Assembly: GCF_900141935.1 (NCBI RefSeq)
Contig: NZ_FQYX01000005.1
Coordinates: forward strand, 1-64,000
From: Arenibacter nanhaiticus
Lineage (GTDB): Bacteria > Bacteroidota > Bacteroidia > Flavobacteriales > Flavobacteriaceae
DNA length: 64,000 nucleotides
Direction of reading: 5' to 3'
The notes beneath the pieces are model-generated. The model was not told the DNA's origin and searched no databases. It saw nothing but the letters and a program-made list of their open reading frames with translations. Below are positions 1 to 7,857 of this stretch, one piece after another. Each line of letters opens with the position of its first letter. Position 1 is the first letter of the stretch. The position numbers and the translations under genes were made by a program.

Positions 1-132
1 TACGAACAAAGCATAGATCGTACGGAAATCAAAAAACTTCCTTCGAACGGAATTGACAGAACAAAAATTAAAAAGCTTCCAAGCAACGGAATTGATAGAA
101 CTAAAATTAAAAAGCTTCCTTCTAATGGATAA
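1..132 (+). CDS. C-terminal fragment of a protein with 13-residue tandem repeats (5' end outside window)
   Basis: An open frame runs from base 1 to a TAA at 130-132 (43 codons). It is made of three near-identical 39-bp / 13-residue units with the core IDRTKIKKLPSNG. The first unit begins at base 13, and the last ends one codon before the stop. The first copy has E for K at its fifth position. The DNA copies differ at silent positions (att/ata, gac/gat, tcg/agc/tct), so the repeat is kept at the protein level. A rho-independent terminator follows 22 bp later, which supports a real gene end. The unit is strongly basic (R, K, K, K). Nothing here shows the rest of the protein or its function. Confidence 0.75.
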   Translation, partial: YEQSIDRTEIKKLPSNGIDRTKIKKLPSNGIDRTKIKKLPSNG

Positions 133-154
133 TTCTTATACTATTTATTAAAAT

Positions 155-190
155 AAGGTTTCTAGATTCATTAGAAACCTTGTTTTTTTT
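155..190 (+). terminator. Rho-independent terminator of the tandem-repeat gene
   Basis: A 10-bp perfect stem (AAGGTTTCTA at 155-164 with its complement at 172-181) encloses a 7-nt loop. It is followed by G and eight T residues up to 190. It lies directly downstream of the partial gene ending at 132. Confidence 0.85.
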
Positions 191-231
191 ACTATATATG
201 TACTTTGAAAACATACCGTATAAAATAAAGC

Positions 232-774
232 ATGTTGAAATCGTACAAAAACCTTGATAATTCCCCGAAAAAATCAAAATCGAGAAGTATCCTTATAGGG
301 AGTATTGTAGCTTTTGTTATTGCTATGACCCCATATTTATTCTACCTATACAAGTCAGCTCCCTCTGGCAGCACCGTGGATTTTTACTTTTTCACTTACG
401 AAAGCAAATACCAAGAAAGTATTTCCTTGGTCATGTGGTTTTTTATGGTAAAGTCTATCCCGTTACTATTAATGCTGATTTGGTTTTTTACATGTAAACA
501 TTGGTGGTATCATGTACTTCTGATTCCTATTGCAATGTTTTCTTTTCAAATTGTCTCCCTTATTTATGAAGACCGATATTTAGACGAAGTAGAACTTTAC
601 TGGTTATTACCAATAATGACCATTATAATTCCATTTGTTTATTTTATACGTTTAAAATTATTCGACAAACATGTTCTAGGCATTGACCTAGATGCCATGG
701 ACCAGGAATTAAACGCTTACAAGGAAAAGGAGCGTTTGGAAAAGGAGCGTTCGGAAAAAGAAAAAAACGGCTAA
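232..774 (+). CDS. Conserved membrane protein of unknown function
   Basis: The product is 180 residues, with a basic N-terminus followed by about four hydrophobic segments (near residues 20-40, 64-87, 93-112 and 122-143). The C-terminal tail of about 35 residues is highly charged, with an almost pure E/K/R end containing two KERLEKERSEKEK-like repeats, probably helical and cytosolic. I do not recognise a named family. The alanine-dehydrogenase-like gene follows 73 bp later on the same strand and may share its transcript. Codon use and composition match the neighbours, so I regard it as a real gene. A polytopic inner-membrane protein is an inference from hydropathy alone. Confidence 0.8.
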   Translation: MLKSYKNLDNSPKKSKSRSILIGSIVAFVIAMTPYLFYLYKSAPSGSTVDFYFFTYESKYQESISLVMWFFMVKSIPLLLMLIWFFTCKHWWYHVLLIPIAMFSFQIVSLIYEDRYLDEVELYWLLPIMTIIIPFVYFIRLKLFDKHVLGIDLDAMDQELNAYKEKERLEKERSEKEKNG

Positions 775-847
775 AGAAAAAATATCGTAATTTTGAATTT
801 GGGAGGTTCCGGTATTTATCGGAATACTAAAGACTGAATTACAGCGT

Positions 848-2047
848 ATGATCCAACATTCCTCACCTTTTAGCAGACATCAATTACTGCCTCAAGAAGA
901 AACTTTAGAAATACTTAGGCAGAAAGGAGAACTGTTTATTGGAATCCCTAAGGAGAATCAATATCAGGAAAAACGGATTTGCCTCACCCCAGATGCCGTA
1001 AATGCCATTACTGCTAATGGACATCGAATCTTAATTGAGTCCGGAGCCGGTGAAGGCTCTAATTATTCCGACATGGACTACACCGATGCCGGAGCAGAAA
1101 TAACCAGGGACACCAAAAAAGTATTCTCCTGCCCTATCCTTTTGAAAGTAGAACCTCCTACCCTTCACGAGATTCAATTAATGAATCCACAGAGCACCAT
1201 TATTTCTGCTTTACAAATAAAGACCCAGAACAAAAAATATTTTGAAGAGCTCGCTAAAAAAAGAGTGACTGCCATTGCTTTTGAATATATCAGAGACGAA
1301 GACGGCAAATACCCTGCTGTAAGATCACTAAGTGAAATCGCCGGAATCTCCTCTGTCTTAATCGCCTCCGAGATCATGTCTGCCACCAATAAGGGAAATG
1401 GCTTAATGTTTGGCAATATTAGTGGCGTTCCGCCAGTAGAGGTAGTCATCATAGGTGCTGGGACCGTAGGTGAATTCGCAGCCAGATCTGCCATAGGTCT
1501 TGGCGCTAATATTAAAATCTTCGATAACTCGATCTCTAAACTACGTTGTATACAAACCAATTTAAAACAAACCGTATACACCTCTACTTTACAGCCTAAA
1601 AACTTATTAAAAGCTCTAAAACGGTGTGATGTAGCCATAGGAGCGATGAGAGGAAAAGATCGCTCTCCGGTAGTCGTTACCAACACCATGGTTGAGCAAA
1701 TGAAAAAAGGAGCCGTTATCATAGATGTAAGTATTGACATGGGAGGATGCTTTGAGTCTAGCGAGGTTACCACCCATGCCAAACCTATAATCTCTAAACA
1801 CGGTGTATTGCATTACGGGGTACCTAACATCCCTTCGAGATACCCCAAAACAGCCTCCATTTCTATAAGCAATATCTTTACTCCCTACTTATTGAAAATC
1901 GGAGAAGATGGAGGGCTAGAAAACGCTCTCCGATTTGACAAAGGTCTAAGAAACGGTTTGTATCTTTACCACGGTATATTAACTAACAAATCTGTAGGCG
2001 AATGGTTCGACCTCTCCTATAGCGACATTAATTTTCTTATTTTTTAA
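848..2047 (+). CDS. ald: Alanine dehydrogenase / NAD(P) transhydrogenase alpha-like protein
   Basis: The 399 residues fit the AlaDh/PNT family. An N-terminal catalytic-type domain (GIPKE at about residue 32 and the conserved KR..LTP segment) is followed by a Rossmann NAD site, GAGTVG at residues 203-208. The IDMGG motif near residue 298 is kept, as is a Lys at about 100 in the position of the substrate-binding Lys of true alanine dehydrogenases (LLKV). The catalytic His of the canonical LHLA motif is replaced by Gln123 (ALQIK), so alanine deamination should not be assumed. If active, it would reversibly convert L-alanine and NAD to pyruvate, ammonium and NADH in the cytosol. Its length is slightly over the usual 370 because of an N-terminal extension of about 30 residues. 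The next gene starts 3 bp after its stop, which suggests an operon. Confidence 0.8.
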   Translation: MIQHSSPFSRHQLLPQEETLEILRQKGELFIGIPKENQYQEKRICLTPDAVNAITANGHRILIESGAGEGSNYSDMDYTDAGAEITRDTKKVFSCPILLKVEPPTLHEIQLMNPQSTIISALQIKTQNKKYFEELAKKRVTAIAFEYIRDEDGKYPAVRSLSEIAGISSVLIASEIMSATNKGNGLMFGNISGVPPVEVVIIGAGTVGEFAARSAIGLGANIKIFDNSISKLRCIQTNLKQTVYTSTLQPKNLLKALKRCDVAIGAMRGKDRSPVVVTNTMVEQMKKGAVIIDVSIDMGGCFESSEVTTHAKPIISKHGVLHYGVPNIPSRYPKTASISISNIFTPYLLKIGEDGGLENALRFDKGLRNGLYLYHGILTNKSVGEWFDLSYSDINFLIF

Positions 2048-2050
2048 TTT

Positions 2051-2434
2051 ATGGCATTTTTAAAACGTTTAGGCTTCTTCATTTTTGGATTATCCATTGG
2101 TTTGGTATTTTTAACCGTATTCCTGAAGAAAAAGTCCGAAGAAACAGGATCGGAATTTTGTTATTTCCCTAATTGCAGAGCTCTTAAAGATATTAGATCT
2201 AAAAACATATCCTATTCCGACGCAATAAACCAACTCATCCAAGAAAAACAATTGGACAGCACCGATATCGATAATTTTTTACAAAATGGAGATGTCAATT
2301 TTAAAAGAAGCCAAACCAGAACCACTCCTTGCAAAACCTATATCATAGAAGGAACCTTACGAGAAAAAGAAGCCGTTCTTACCGTGAAAAATTGCGCTAA
2401 AAAGGCGACCATAGAACGAATTGACACCCAATAA
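2051..2434 (+). CDS. DUF4258-type membrane-anchored small protein
   Basis: The 127 residues begin with one N-terminal membrane helix (about residues 7-26, FFIFGLSIGLVFLTVFL). A periplasmic or cytosolic domain follows with four cysteines: FCYFPNC near residue 40, CKTY, and NCAKK near the end. The C-terminal half (CKTYIIEG...AVLTVKNCAKKATIE) resembles DUF4258, a small domain of unknown biochemical role. The assignment is from memory of the pattern. It starts 3 bp after the alanine-dehydrogenase-like gene, so the two are almost certainly cotranscribed. A terminator follows 20 bp after its stop. Confidence 0.75.
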   Translation: MAFLKRLGFFIFGLSIGLVFLTVFLKKKSEETGSEFCYFPNCRALKDIRSKNISYSDAINQLIQEKQLDSTDIDNFLQNGDVNFKRSQTRTTPCKTYIIEGTLREKEAVLTVKNCAKKATIERIDTQ

Positions 2435-2453
2435 GCAAATCGATTTCTACAAT

Positions 2454-2493
2454 AAAAGCGATCCCGTTAAAAAATATAACAGGATCGCTTTTT
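2454..2493. terminator. Bidirectional-type intrinsic terminator
   Basis: An 11-bp perfect stem (AAAAGCGATCC at 2454-2464 with its complement at 2482-2492) has A residues on the left and T residues on the right. It lies between the rightward DUF4258 gene and the leftward proline dehydrogenase gene, so it could stop transcription from both sides. Confidence 0.85.
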
Positions 2494-2557
2494 AGTTATG
2501 TCGATTTTTGATAGTTTATTAATTACCACAAAAAACTTTTTTTTATTCCAAAGAAAC

Positions 2558-3724
2558 TCACAGTTTACGACGACTGCGTTCTTTTTGCAACAAAGAAAGC
2601 TCTCTACTGGTTTGCCCAGCCACCGAAGTATTTTCTTCAGCTCTTCTGATAAGATAAGGCATCACGTCTCGAACAGGTCCAAAAGGCAAGTATTTGGCTA
2701 CCCTATACCCTCTTTTGGCCAAGTTAAAAGATATATGATCGCTCATTCCGTACAATTGCCCAAACCAAACTCTGTCATCATCAACCTTCATGTTGCGCTC
2801 CTCTAATTGCTCCATCAATTTATAACAACTAACTTCGTTATGGGTTCCCGCGAATAAAGACATCGTCTCTATATTGTCCAACATATAACTAATTACACTG
2901 TCAAAATTTTCATCTGTAGCCATTTTTGATGCACAAATTGGAGTAGGATAACCTTTTTCTTCCGCTCTTAAGTTTTCCTTTTCCATATAAGCACCACGAA
3001 CCACCTTCATTCCAATGATGTAATTGTGCTTCTTTGCATCTTCATGAAGTTTTTTCAAATACGATAAGCGATCCCAACGATAGGTCTGCAGTGTATTGTA
3101 TACCACTGCTTTCTCTTTGTTGTATTTCCGCATCATATCTTCAATTAGCCTGTCTGCTGCGTCTTGCATCCAACTTTCCTCCCCATCTATCAGCAGGGAG
3201 ATATCCAAGTCATGAGCTTTTTTACAAACCTGATCAAACCTATCTACTACCCGCTCCCATTCTTTAGTCTCGGCCTCGGTTAAGCTTTTCCCTGCACTTA
3301 TCTTTTCATATAGACCAAACCTACCAAATCCGGTCGGCTTAAATACGGCAAAAGGAATAGCCTCTTGTTTCTTTACGAAATCCAATATATTTAGGGTTTT
3401 CTCAAAACAAGCTACTAACTGACTTTCTTCTTCCTGACCTTCCACAGAGTAATCCAAAATCGTAGAAACACCTTTTTGATAAAGCTTCTCGGCTACCGAC
3501 AAGCAATCTTCTTCATTAACTCCTCCACAAAAATGATCAAACACGGTCACCCGTATAAGACGCTCAACAGGCAATTTGGCTTTAATTGCAAAATTAGTAA
3601 CCGCAGTACCAATCTTAACCAATGGTTCATTTGCTATTAACTTAAACAAGAAATAGGCTCTTTCTAGTTCTGAGTCGGTTTTAAGAGCAAAAGCCGTTGC
3701 GGTATCCTCAAAAATATCCTTCAT
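2558..3724 (-). CDS. putA: Proline dehydrogenase
   Basis: The 388-residue monofunctional PRODH has the FAD-dependent (beta-alpha)8 barrel. It oxidises L-proline to delta1-pyrroline-5-carboxylate and passes electrons to the quinone pool at the inner membrane. Diagnostic segments are KVVRGAYMEKE (barrel strand with the catalytic Lys/Arg region), GTHNEVS, and the C-terminal substrate-binding helix with two conserved arginines and Glu (RRAEENTSVAGQ). It is not fused to a P5C dehydrogenase, as is usual in Bacteroidota. It is divergent from aroB. A TATATTTG -7 element lies just upstream (3747-3754 on this strand). An Lrp/AsnC regulator, often involved in amino-acid catabolism, is encoded about 2 kb away, but any link is a guess. 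Confidence 0.93.
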   Translation of the reverse strand: MKDIFEDTATAFALKTDSELERAYFLFKLIANEPLVKIGTAVTNFAIKAKLPVERLIRVTVFDHFCGGVNEEDCLSVAEKLYQKGVSTILDYSVEGQEEESQLVACFEKTLNILDFVKKQEAIPFAVFKPTGFGRFGLYEKISAGKSLTEAETKEWERVVDRFDQVCKKAHDLDISLLIDGEESWMQDAADRLIEDMMRKYNKEKAVVYNTLQTYRWDRLSYLKKLHEDAKKHNYIIGMKVVRGAYMEKENLRAEEKGYPTPICASKMATDENFDSVISYMLDNIETMSLFAGTHNEVSCYKLMEQLEERNMKVDDDRVWFGQLYGMSDHISFNLAKRGYRVAKYLPFGPVRDVMPYLIRRAEENTSVAGQTSRELSLLQKERSRRKL

Positions 3725-3746
3725 TTATACGAATTTTATAAGGAGG

Positions 3747-3754
3747 CAAATATA
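3747..3754 (-). promoter_or_regulatory. -7 element of the proline dehydrogenase promoter
   Basis: On the minus strand this reads TATATTTG, an exact match to the Bacteroidota TAnnTTTG box, 22 bp upstream of the start codon at 3724. A TTTG that could act as the -33 box lies at 3781-3784, but the 26-bp spacer is longer than usual. Confidence 0.55.
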
Positions 3755-3819
3755 AGTACAGTATTTGTATTCTTATCACACAAAATAGTGTTTATTTTGT
3801 GTTTCAAATTTTATTTCAA

Positions 3820-4881
3820 ATGAACTCTATTACAACACCATCTTACGCCGTACATTTTAACCAAATTGCTTATACGGAATTAAATAAACATCTCTCGCAG
3901 TCTAAATACTCTAAGATTTTTATTCTAGTAGATGAAAACACCCATAATTACTGTTTGCCAACTTTTTTGGCTCAAATTAACGAAGATTATGATTTTGAAA
4001 TTATAGAAATTGAAGAAGGTGAAGTAAATAAGAATATACACACCTGCACCCAGGTGTGGGAGGTTCTTTCGGAATTGGATGCAGACCGAAAAAGCGCCAT
4101 GATAAACCTTGGTGGAGGCGTCGTTACCGACTTAGGAGGCTTTGTGGCTTCTTGTTTTAAAAGAGGAATAGACTTTATCAATGTCCCCACCACCCTATTA
4201 TCTATGGTAGACGCATCCGTGGGCGGAAAAACCGGAGTAGACCTAGGACCTTTAAAAAATCAAATTGGCGTCATTAATCAGCCACAAATGGTATTGATTG
4301 TCCCAGAGTTTTTAAAAACACTTAACGAACGTCAACTGCAAAGTGGTTTTGCGGAAATGCTTAAACACGGATTAATTAGAGATGCTGCTTATTGGGAAAG
4401 CTTAAAAGCTGTTTTGGACTTTGAGAATATCGCTGATTTTATTTATACCTCGGTTACCATTAAAAATGAAGTCGTTTTACAAGACCCTACCGAACAAAAT
4501 CTTCGTAAGATACTAAACTATGGGCATACACTAGGGCATGCCATAGAATCGTATTTCCTAGAAAGCCCAAAGCACGATTTATTGCTACATGGAGAAGCCA
4601 TCTCCATCGGGATGATCCTAGAAGGATACCTTTCCTTTAAATTGACCGGCCTTCCGGAATCAGAATTAAATGATATTAAAGCTAGTTTTTTAGCCAGATA
4701 CAAGAAAACAACCTTCACCAAAACAGACATAGACACTATTCTGACTTTATTGAAGTTTGATAAGAAAAACTCCCACGGCAATGTAAATTTTGTACTGCTG
4801 AAAAATATTGGGGAATGTGCAATAGACATCAAGGTCCCTGAAGATTTATTAAAGGAAGCCTTTGAATTCTATGCAGAATAA
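3820..4881 (+). CDS. aroB: 3-dehydroquinate synthase
   Basis: This enzyme of the shikimate pathway converts DAHP to 3-dehydroquinate, using NAD and a divalent metal, in the cytosol. The product is 353 residues from the ATG at 3820. A GTG seven codons upstream (3799) also fits the frame, but the ATG gives the usual family N-terminus. Visible motifs are the NAD-binding GGGVVTDLGGFVAS, the substrate-loop SVGGKTGVD, the Lys/His segment FAEMLKHGLI, and metal ligands in NYGHTLGHAIE. Its length is normal for AroB. It is divergently transcribed from proline dehydrogenase and has no aro neighbours, so it is a stand-alone aromatic amino-acid gene here. Confidence 0.95.
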   Translation: MNSITTPSYAVHFNQIAYTELNKHLSQSKYSKIFILVDENTHNYCLPTFLAQINEDYDFEIIEIEEGEVNKNIHTCTQVWEVLSELDADRKSAMINLGGGVVTDLGGFVASCFKRGIDFINVPTTLLSMVDASVGGKTGVDLGPLKNQIGVINQPQMVLIVPEFLKTLNERQLQSGFAEMLKHGLIRDAAYWESLKAVLDFENIADFIYTSVTIKNEVVLQDPTEQNLRKILNYGHTLGHAIESYFLESPKHDLLLHGEAISIGMILEGYLSFKLTGLPESELNDIKASFLARYKKTTFTKTDIDTILTLLKFDKKNSHGNVNFVLLKNIGECAIDIKVPEDLLKEAFEFYAE

Positions 4882-5273
4882 ACACTCTTACAAAAATACA
4901 AGAACACTTCTTGGATGTTTGGTTTCGGTTAAAGGATAAGAACCAGACATCCAAGCTAGTCAATACACCTAAAAATAATTTAGTAAACCTCCCAAAAACA
5001 ACCTCGTAGCTTCTTGCAAAACAGCTAGGTAAGAATAAGATTGCTCCAACTGTTTTCTTTAAACTCAAAAGATAATTCATCAAAAAAAAGCTGTGTTTAA
5101 AATGCAAAACTGCGTTTATCTAGTAAACAACAGTTGTTACATCACCTTCACACAGACTCCCTATTAAAAAAGCCTTTCCAACCTGTTCTCTTCATTGCAA
5201 GCGGAACCCCATAAATTATCGCAAATCAATATCCTTTATAACGCAATCAGGTCAAAGAAAACTAAGTTTTATA
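4882..5273. other. Intergenic region downstream of aroB
   Basis: No credible coding sequence is seen in these 392 bp. It holds a strong inverted repeat (4911-4954, listed separately) and a small palindrome, AACAAC-A-GTTGTT, at 5126-5138. An open frame on the minus strand (4829-5107) overlaps the aroB end and has no recognisable protein character. Both flanking genes end here (convergent), and neither has a classical terminator apart from the inverted repeat. Confidence 0.6.
4911..4954. repeat. 14-bp inverted repeat with 16-nt loop, 29 bp after the aroB stop
   Basis: The left arm TTGGATGTTTGGTT (4911-4924) pairs with AACCAGACATCCAA (4941-4954). The only imperfection would be a G-U pair in RNA. 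No T-run follows on either strand, so it is not a textbook terminator. It may be an mRNA 3'-end stabilising hairpin or a protein-binding site. Confidence 0.6.
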
Positions 5274-5795
5274 TTAGACAGACATATATTTTTGTTCCAA
5301 AATCAATTGATGGTGTTTTTGATGCCCACAGATCACAAATCCCAAAATAGCAACACTCCATTTTATATTGCTTGCCGTTCCTTCACGCCTTAGCATTTCA
5401 TCATCCAAACCCGAAAACAAGGAAATAGTAGCAGCCCTAACAGTTCGATACTCCTCTACGATACTCTCTTTACTTCTACTATTAGCATTACAATGCAAAA
5501 CAAAATCATCCTGATCAAATCCCGGTAGGGAAGTTTTATCATTTCGCAAAAACCGCAAGGCCCTATATTGAAATACACGTTCGGCATCTATAACATGTAC
5601 GAGAACTTCGGCAATTGTCCATTTCCCTTTCCCATAAGACGACAAAAATAGACCATCAGGTATGCTTTCTATAAAAGAAATAAACTCATCACTACCATCC
5701 TTTAACAAATCCATCAATTGATCGCCATTCAATAAAGAGACATAAGAGCCATAAAACTCATTATGCACCTCATCAGGTAAATTAAACTTGTTCAT
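5274..5795 (-). CDS. DinB/YfiT-superfamily putative metal-dependent protein
   Basis: The 173 residues match the DinB four-helix-bundle fold. The usual metal-binding histidines can be placed in VLVHVIDAER (about residue 55) and in the C-terminal GHQKHH (about residue 160). Family members include thiol-dependent S-transferases and stress-induced proteins. The substrate cannot be predicted from sequence. It is cytosolic, with no signal peptide. It lies downstream of the Lrp-type regulator on the same strand, but a terminator (5808-5845) separates them, so it probably has its own promoter. Confidence 0.85.
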   Translation of the reverse strand: MNKFNLPDEVHNEFYGSYVSLLNGDQLMDLLKDGSDEFISFIESIPDGLFLSSYGKGKWTIAEVLVHVIDAERVFQYRALRFLRNDKTSLPGFDQDDFVLHCNANSRSKESIVEEYRTVRAATISLFSGLDDEMLRREGTASNIKWSVAILGFVICGHQKHHQLILEQKYMSV

Positions 5796-5807
5796 ATATG
5801 CCCTAAA

Positions 5808-5845
5808 TTAAAAAAATCCCAAACAAATAATTTGAATGGGATTTT
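5808..5845 (-). terminator. Terminator of the Lrp/AsnC gene
   Basis: On the minus strand a stem of AAAATCCCA with its complement (5813-5821 / 5837-5845) is extended by an inner CAAAT/ATTTG pair. It is followed by a run of seven T residues. It sits 20 bp after the stop of the regulator gene. Confidence 0.75.
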
Positions 5846-5865
5846 AAGTTATTATTCACCTATAA

Positions 5866-6345
5866 TTACATTTCATTAAAAATGGTATGCATCAATCGTT
5901 TTTTATCATTAATACTTTCCTCTAATGAAATCATCGTTTCTGTTCTGCTGATTCCATCGATATCATCAATTTTAAAGATAATATTTTTAGCGTGATTGGT
6001 ATCTTTTGCACGGATCTTACAGAAAATATTAAACTTACCTGTGGTAATATGAGCAACAGTTACATTTGGTATCAAATTTAATCTTTCCAAAACAAATTTT
6101 GTCTGGTGGGTTTTTTCCAAGAAAATACCAACATAGGCAATAAATGCATATCCAAGCTTTACATAATCTAAAGTCAAGGAAGACCCTCTTATGATCCCCG
6201 CCTCTTCCATTTTCTTAACACGAACATGCACAGTACCGGCAGAAATCAAAAGCTTTTTCGCTATATCTGTAAACGGCGTCCTAGTGTTATCTATTAACAT
6301 ATCTAGGATTTGATGGTCTATTTCGTCTAATTTTACTTTACTCAT
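5866..6345 (-). CDS. Lrp/AsnC family transcriptional regulator
   Basis: The 159 residues comprise an N-terminal winged helix-turn-helix (about residues 5-60: DEIDHQILDMLIDNTRTPFTDIAKKL...AGTVHVRVKKMEEAGII) and a C-terminal RAM / AsnC effector domain (about residues 70-145, with FNIFCKIRAKD and DDIDGISRTETMI). Family members form octamer-like rings that bind amino acids and control amino-acid metabolism genes or their own promoter. The target is unknown. Proline dehydrogenase and the alanine-dehydrogenase-like gene are within 5 kb. It has its own promoter (6364-6394) and terminator (5808-5845), so it is monocistronic. Confidence 0.92.
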   Translation of the reverse strand: MSKVKLDEIDHQILDMLIDNTRTPFTDIAKKLLISAGTVHVRVKKMEEAGIIRGSSLTLDYVKLGYAFIAYVGIFLEKTHQTKFVLERLNLIPNVTVAHITTGKFNIFCKIRAKDTNHAKNIIFKIDDIDGISRTETMISLEESINDKKRLMHTIFNEM

Positions 6346-6363
6346 TAGTGTTTAGTTTAATTG

Positions 6364-6394
6364 CAAAAATAAAACAAAAACAAATTAAATTCAA
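6364..6394 (-). promoter_or_regulatory. Promoter of the Lrp/AsnC gene
   Basis: On the minus strand TTG (6392-6394), a 20-bp spacer and TATTTTTG (6364-6371) fit the Bacteroidota -33/-7 pattern. The start codon is 18 bp further on. It is assigned by consensus only. Confidence 0.5.
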
Positions 6395-6456
6395 TAAAAC
6401 AATGTTTTTTTTATGAAAAATGTAACGGATTTAAGGTTTTAAAAAAGTATTCCAAT

Positions 6457-7560
6457 TTATTTTAACAACAAACAGACCTCTACATACTTCTCCAGCTCCT
6501 GTACATCACTGTTATTTAAACAGTTAAATGTTTTATGCCCGTACACACCCTCCAAGACACCTATATCTTCCAGCCTTTCTTTAAAAACAACCTCCCCATC
6601 TATCAGGGTTTCTTTAAATAAAACCCCTGCACTCTCCCCCTTTTTATATTTAGGATCAAAAAGGTGGATATTTTTAATCAATACATCATAATACAATTTA
6701 TTATTGTTGGGGATTTCGGTGTATTTCTTAATATCATAATTGTTTACTTCATTTTTAGCTATAACATCCAAGGCTTTTTCTAACGCTATGTAAATAAACC
6801 GCCTAGTTTCCTCTCTTTGGTAATCACCTTTAAAATGCCCTGCTTCAAACAAAACTGTAGGAGTATTTAGCATTTGAAAAGTATCCCCAATACAATTGCT
6901 ATTAAAACCATCATCGTATCTACCCACCTGACCAGGAATAAATTTCTGCAACTCCTGGTTCATAGCCACAATTAATTGCATACTCATTCCCCTGGTCTTA
7001 GAAATACTTCGTTCTTCATCCTGAGCCGGCGCCAAAAAAGAAACCGTTGCAGGCATTGGTGTTTTTCCTACATTAAAAATAGTACGCTGGTCATGAAGAT
7101 TAAAACAAAAATTAGGCCTAAACCCTTCGTACACATTTCTCAGAACGACACTTTCGGGCTGAGTTCTTTGTTGCGCATCCCTGTTCAAATCAACTTCATT
7201 TGCATTTACCCTTGTATAAGCTGCAGCCCCATCCGGATTTAAAATAGGGATAATTTTAATGGTGCAGTTTTTAAGAATTGACAATGCATTTGGTTCATCG
7301 GTCTGCAAAAAATTTAGAAGGTCTAAAACAGCTTTAGTAGTAGTAGATTCATTTCCGTGCATTTGAGACCACATTAAGATTTTTGTCTCCCCACCACCTA
7401 AAGTTACCATTTTAATTTCGCGATCCTCAACAGACCTGCCTATGGTTTGAACCTTAAAATTTTCCGGGAGTTTTTCTAAATACCCATCGATGTCACTTCC
7501 CACAACATACCTTCCTTTTATTGATCCCTCCTTTATAACACTATACTTCTTATGACTCAT
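6457..7560 (-). CDS. M14-family zinc carboxypeptidase-like protein
   Basis: The 367-residue product starts at the ATG at 7560. A TTG start 14 codons upstream is less likely because it falls inside the promoter box at 7588-7595. M14 signatures are present: zinc ligands His and Glu in MHGNEST, the NPDGAAAYTRVNANEVDLNRD segment (substrate-binding Asn/Arg), the third zinc ligand His in FNLHDQR, and a catalytic-type Glu in TVLFEAGHF. No signal peptide is evident, so it may be cytosolic, unlike most secreted carboxypeptidases. Intracellular M14 proteins often act on cell-wall-derived or modified peptides, but the substrate is not known here. It is monocistronic, followed by the Lrp gene on the same strand. 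Confidence 0.87.
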   Translation of the reverse strand: MSHKKYSVIKEGSIKGRYVVGSDIDGYLEKLPENFKVQTIGRSVEDREIKMVTLGGGETKILMWSQMHGNESTTTKAVLDLLNFLQTDEPNALSILKNCTIKIIPILNPDGAAAYTRVNANEVDLNRDAQQRTQPESVVLRNVYEGFRPNFCFNLHDQRTIFNVGKTPMPATVSFLAPAQDEERSISKTRGMSMQLIVAMNQELQKFIPGQVGRYDDGFNSNCIGDTFQMLNTPTVLFEAGHFKGDYQREETRRFIYIALEKALDVIAKNEVNNYDIKKYTEIPNNNKLYYDVLIKNIHLFDPKYKKGESAGVLFKETLIDGEVVFKERLEDIGVLEGVYGHKTFNCLNNSDVQELEKYVEVCLLLK

Positions 7561-7587
7561 TACAACCGTAAATTTATTAGCTAGCAA

Positions 7588-7595
7588 CAAAGGTA
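7588..7595 (-). promoter_or_regulatory. -7 element of the M14 peptidase promoter
   Basis: TACCTTTG on the minus strand, 27 bp upstream of the ATG at 7560, matches TAnnTTTG. It decides the start: the alternative TTG at 7602 would lie upstream of the transcription start. Confidence 0.5.
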
Positions 7596-7809
7596 AGGTC
7601 AAAATTAATTACATCTGTAACTTCTGAAGTTTACTTTTGTAAACCCAAAGCAATTCATTCGGGGCGTTGCTTTTTGTAAAATGTTACATTTGTATCACCA
7701 ACTTCTCGTTAATATATTTTACATATACAAAAACCTCAAAATCAGTTTTTTATATATATTTACCTAAATTTTTAAATTAATTAACAATTATAATTTTAAA
7801 GATTATTCA

Positions 7810-7841
7810 TTGGTTTTATAATTGTAAATTACGTATTTTTG
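7810..7841 (+). promoter_or_regulatory. Promoter of the XRE regulator gene
   Basis: TTG (7810-7812), a 21-bp spacer and TATTTTTG (7834-7841) match the Bacteroidota consensus. The ATG at 7858 is 16 bp after the -7 box. The 200 bp upstream are very AT-rich. Confidence 0.55.
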
Positions 7842-7857
7842 ACTATATTAAATTACA

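Noticed and set aside
1174-1813. Two minus-strand open frames inside the alanine-dehydrogenase-like gene
   Set aside because: Antisense shadows: the plus frame carries a full conserved protein family, while these have no recognisable protein character.
4829-5107. 92-codon minus-strand frame after aroB
   Set aside because: It overlaps the aroB end and the inverted repeat, has no family match that I recognise, and its composition (F/L/S-rich) is typical of AT-rich chance frames.
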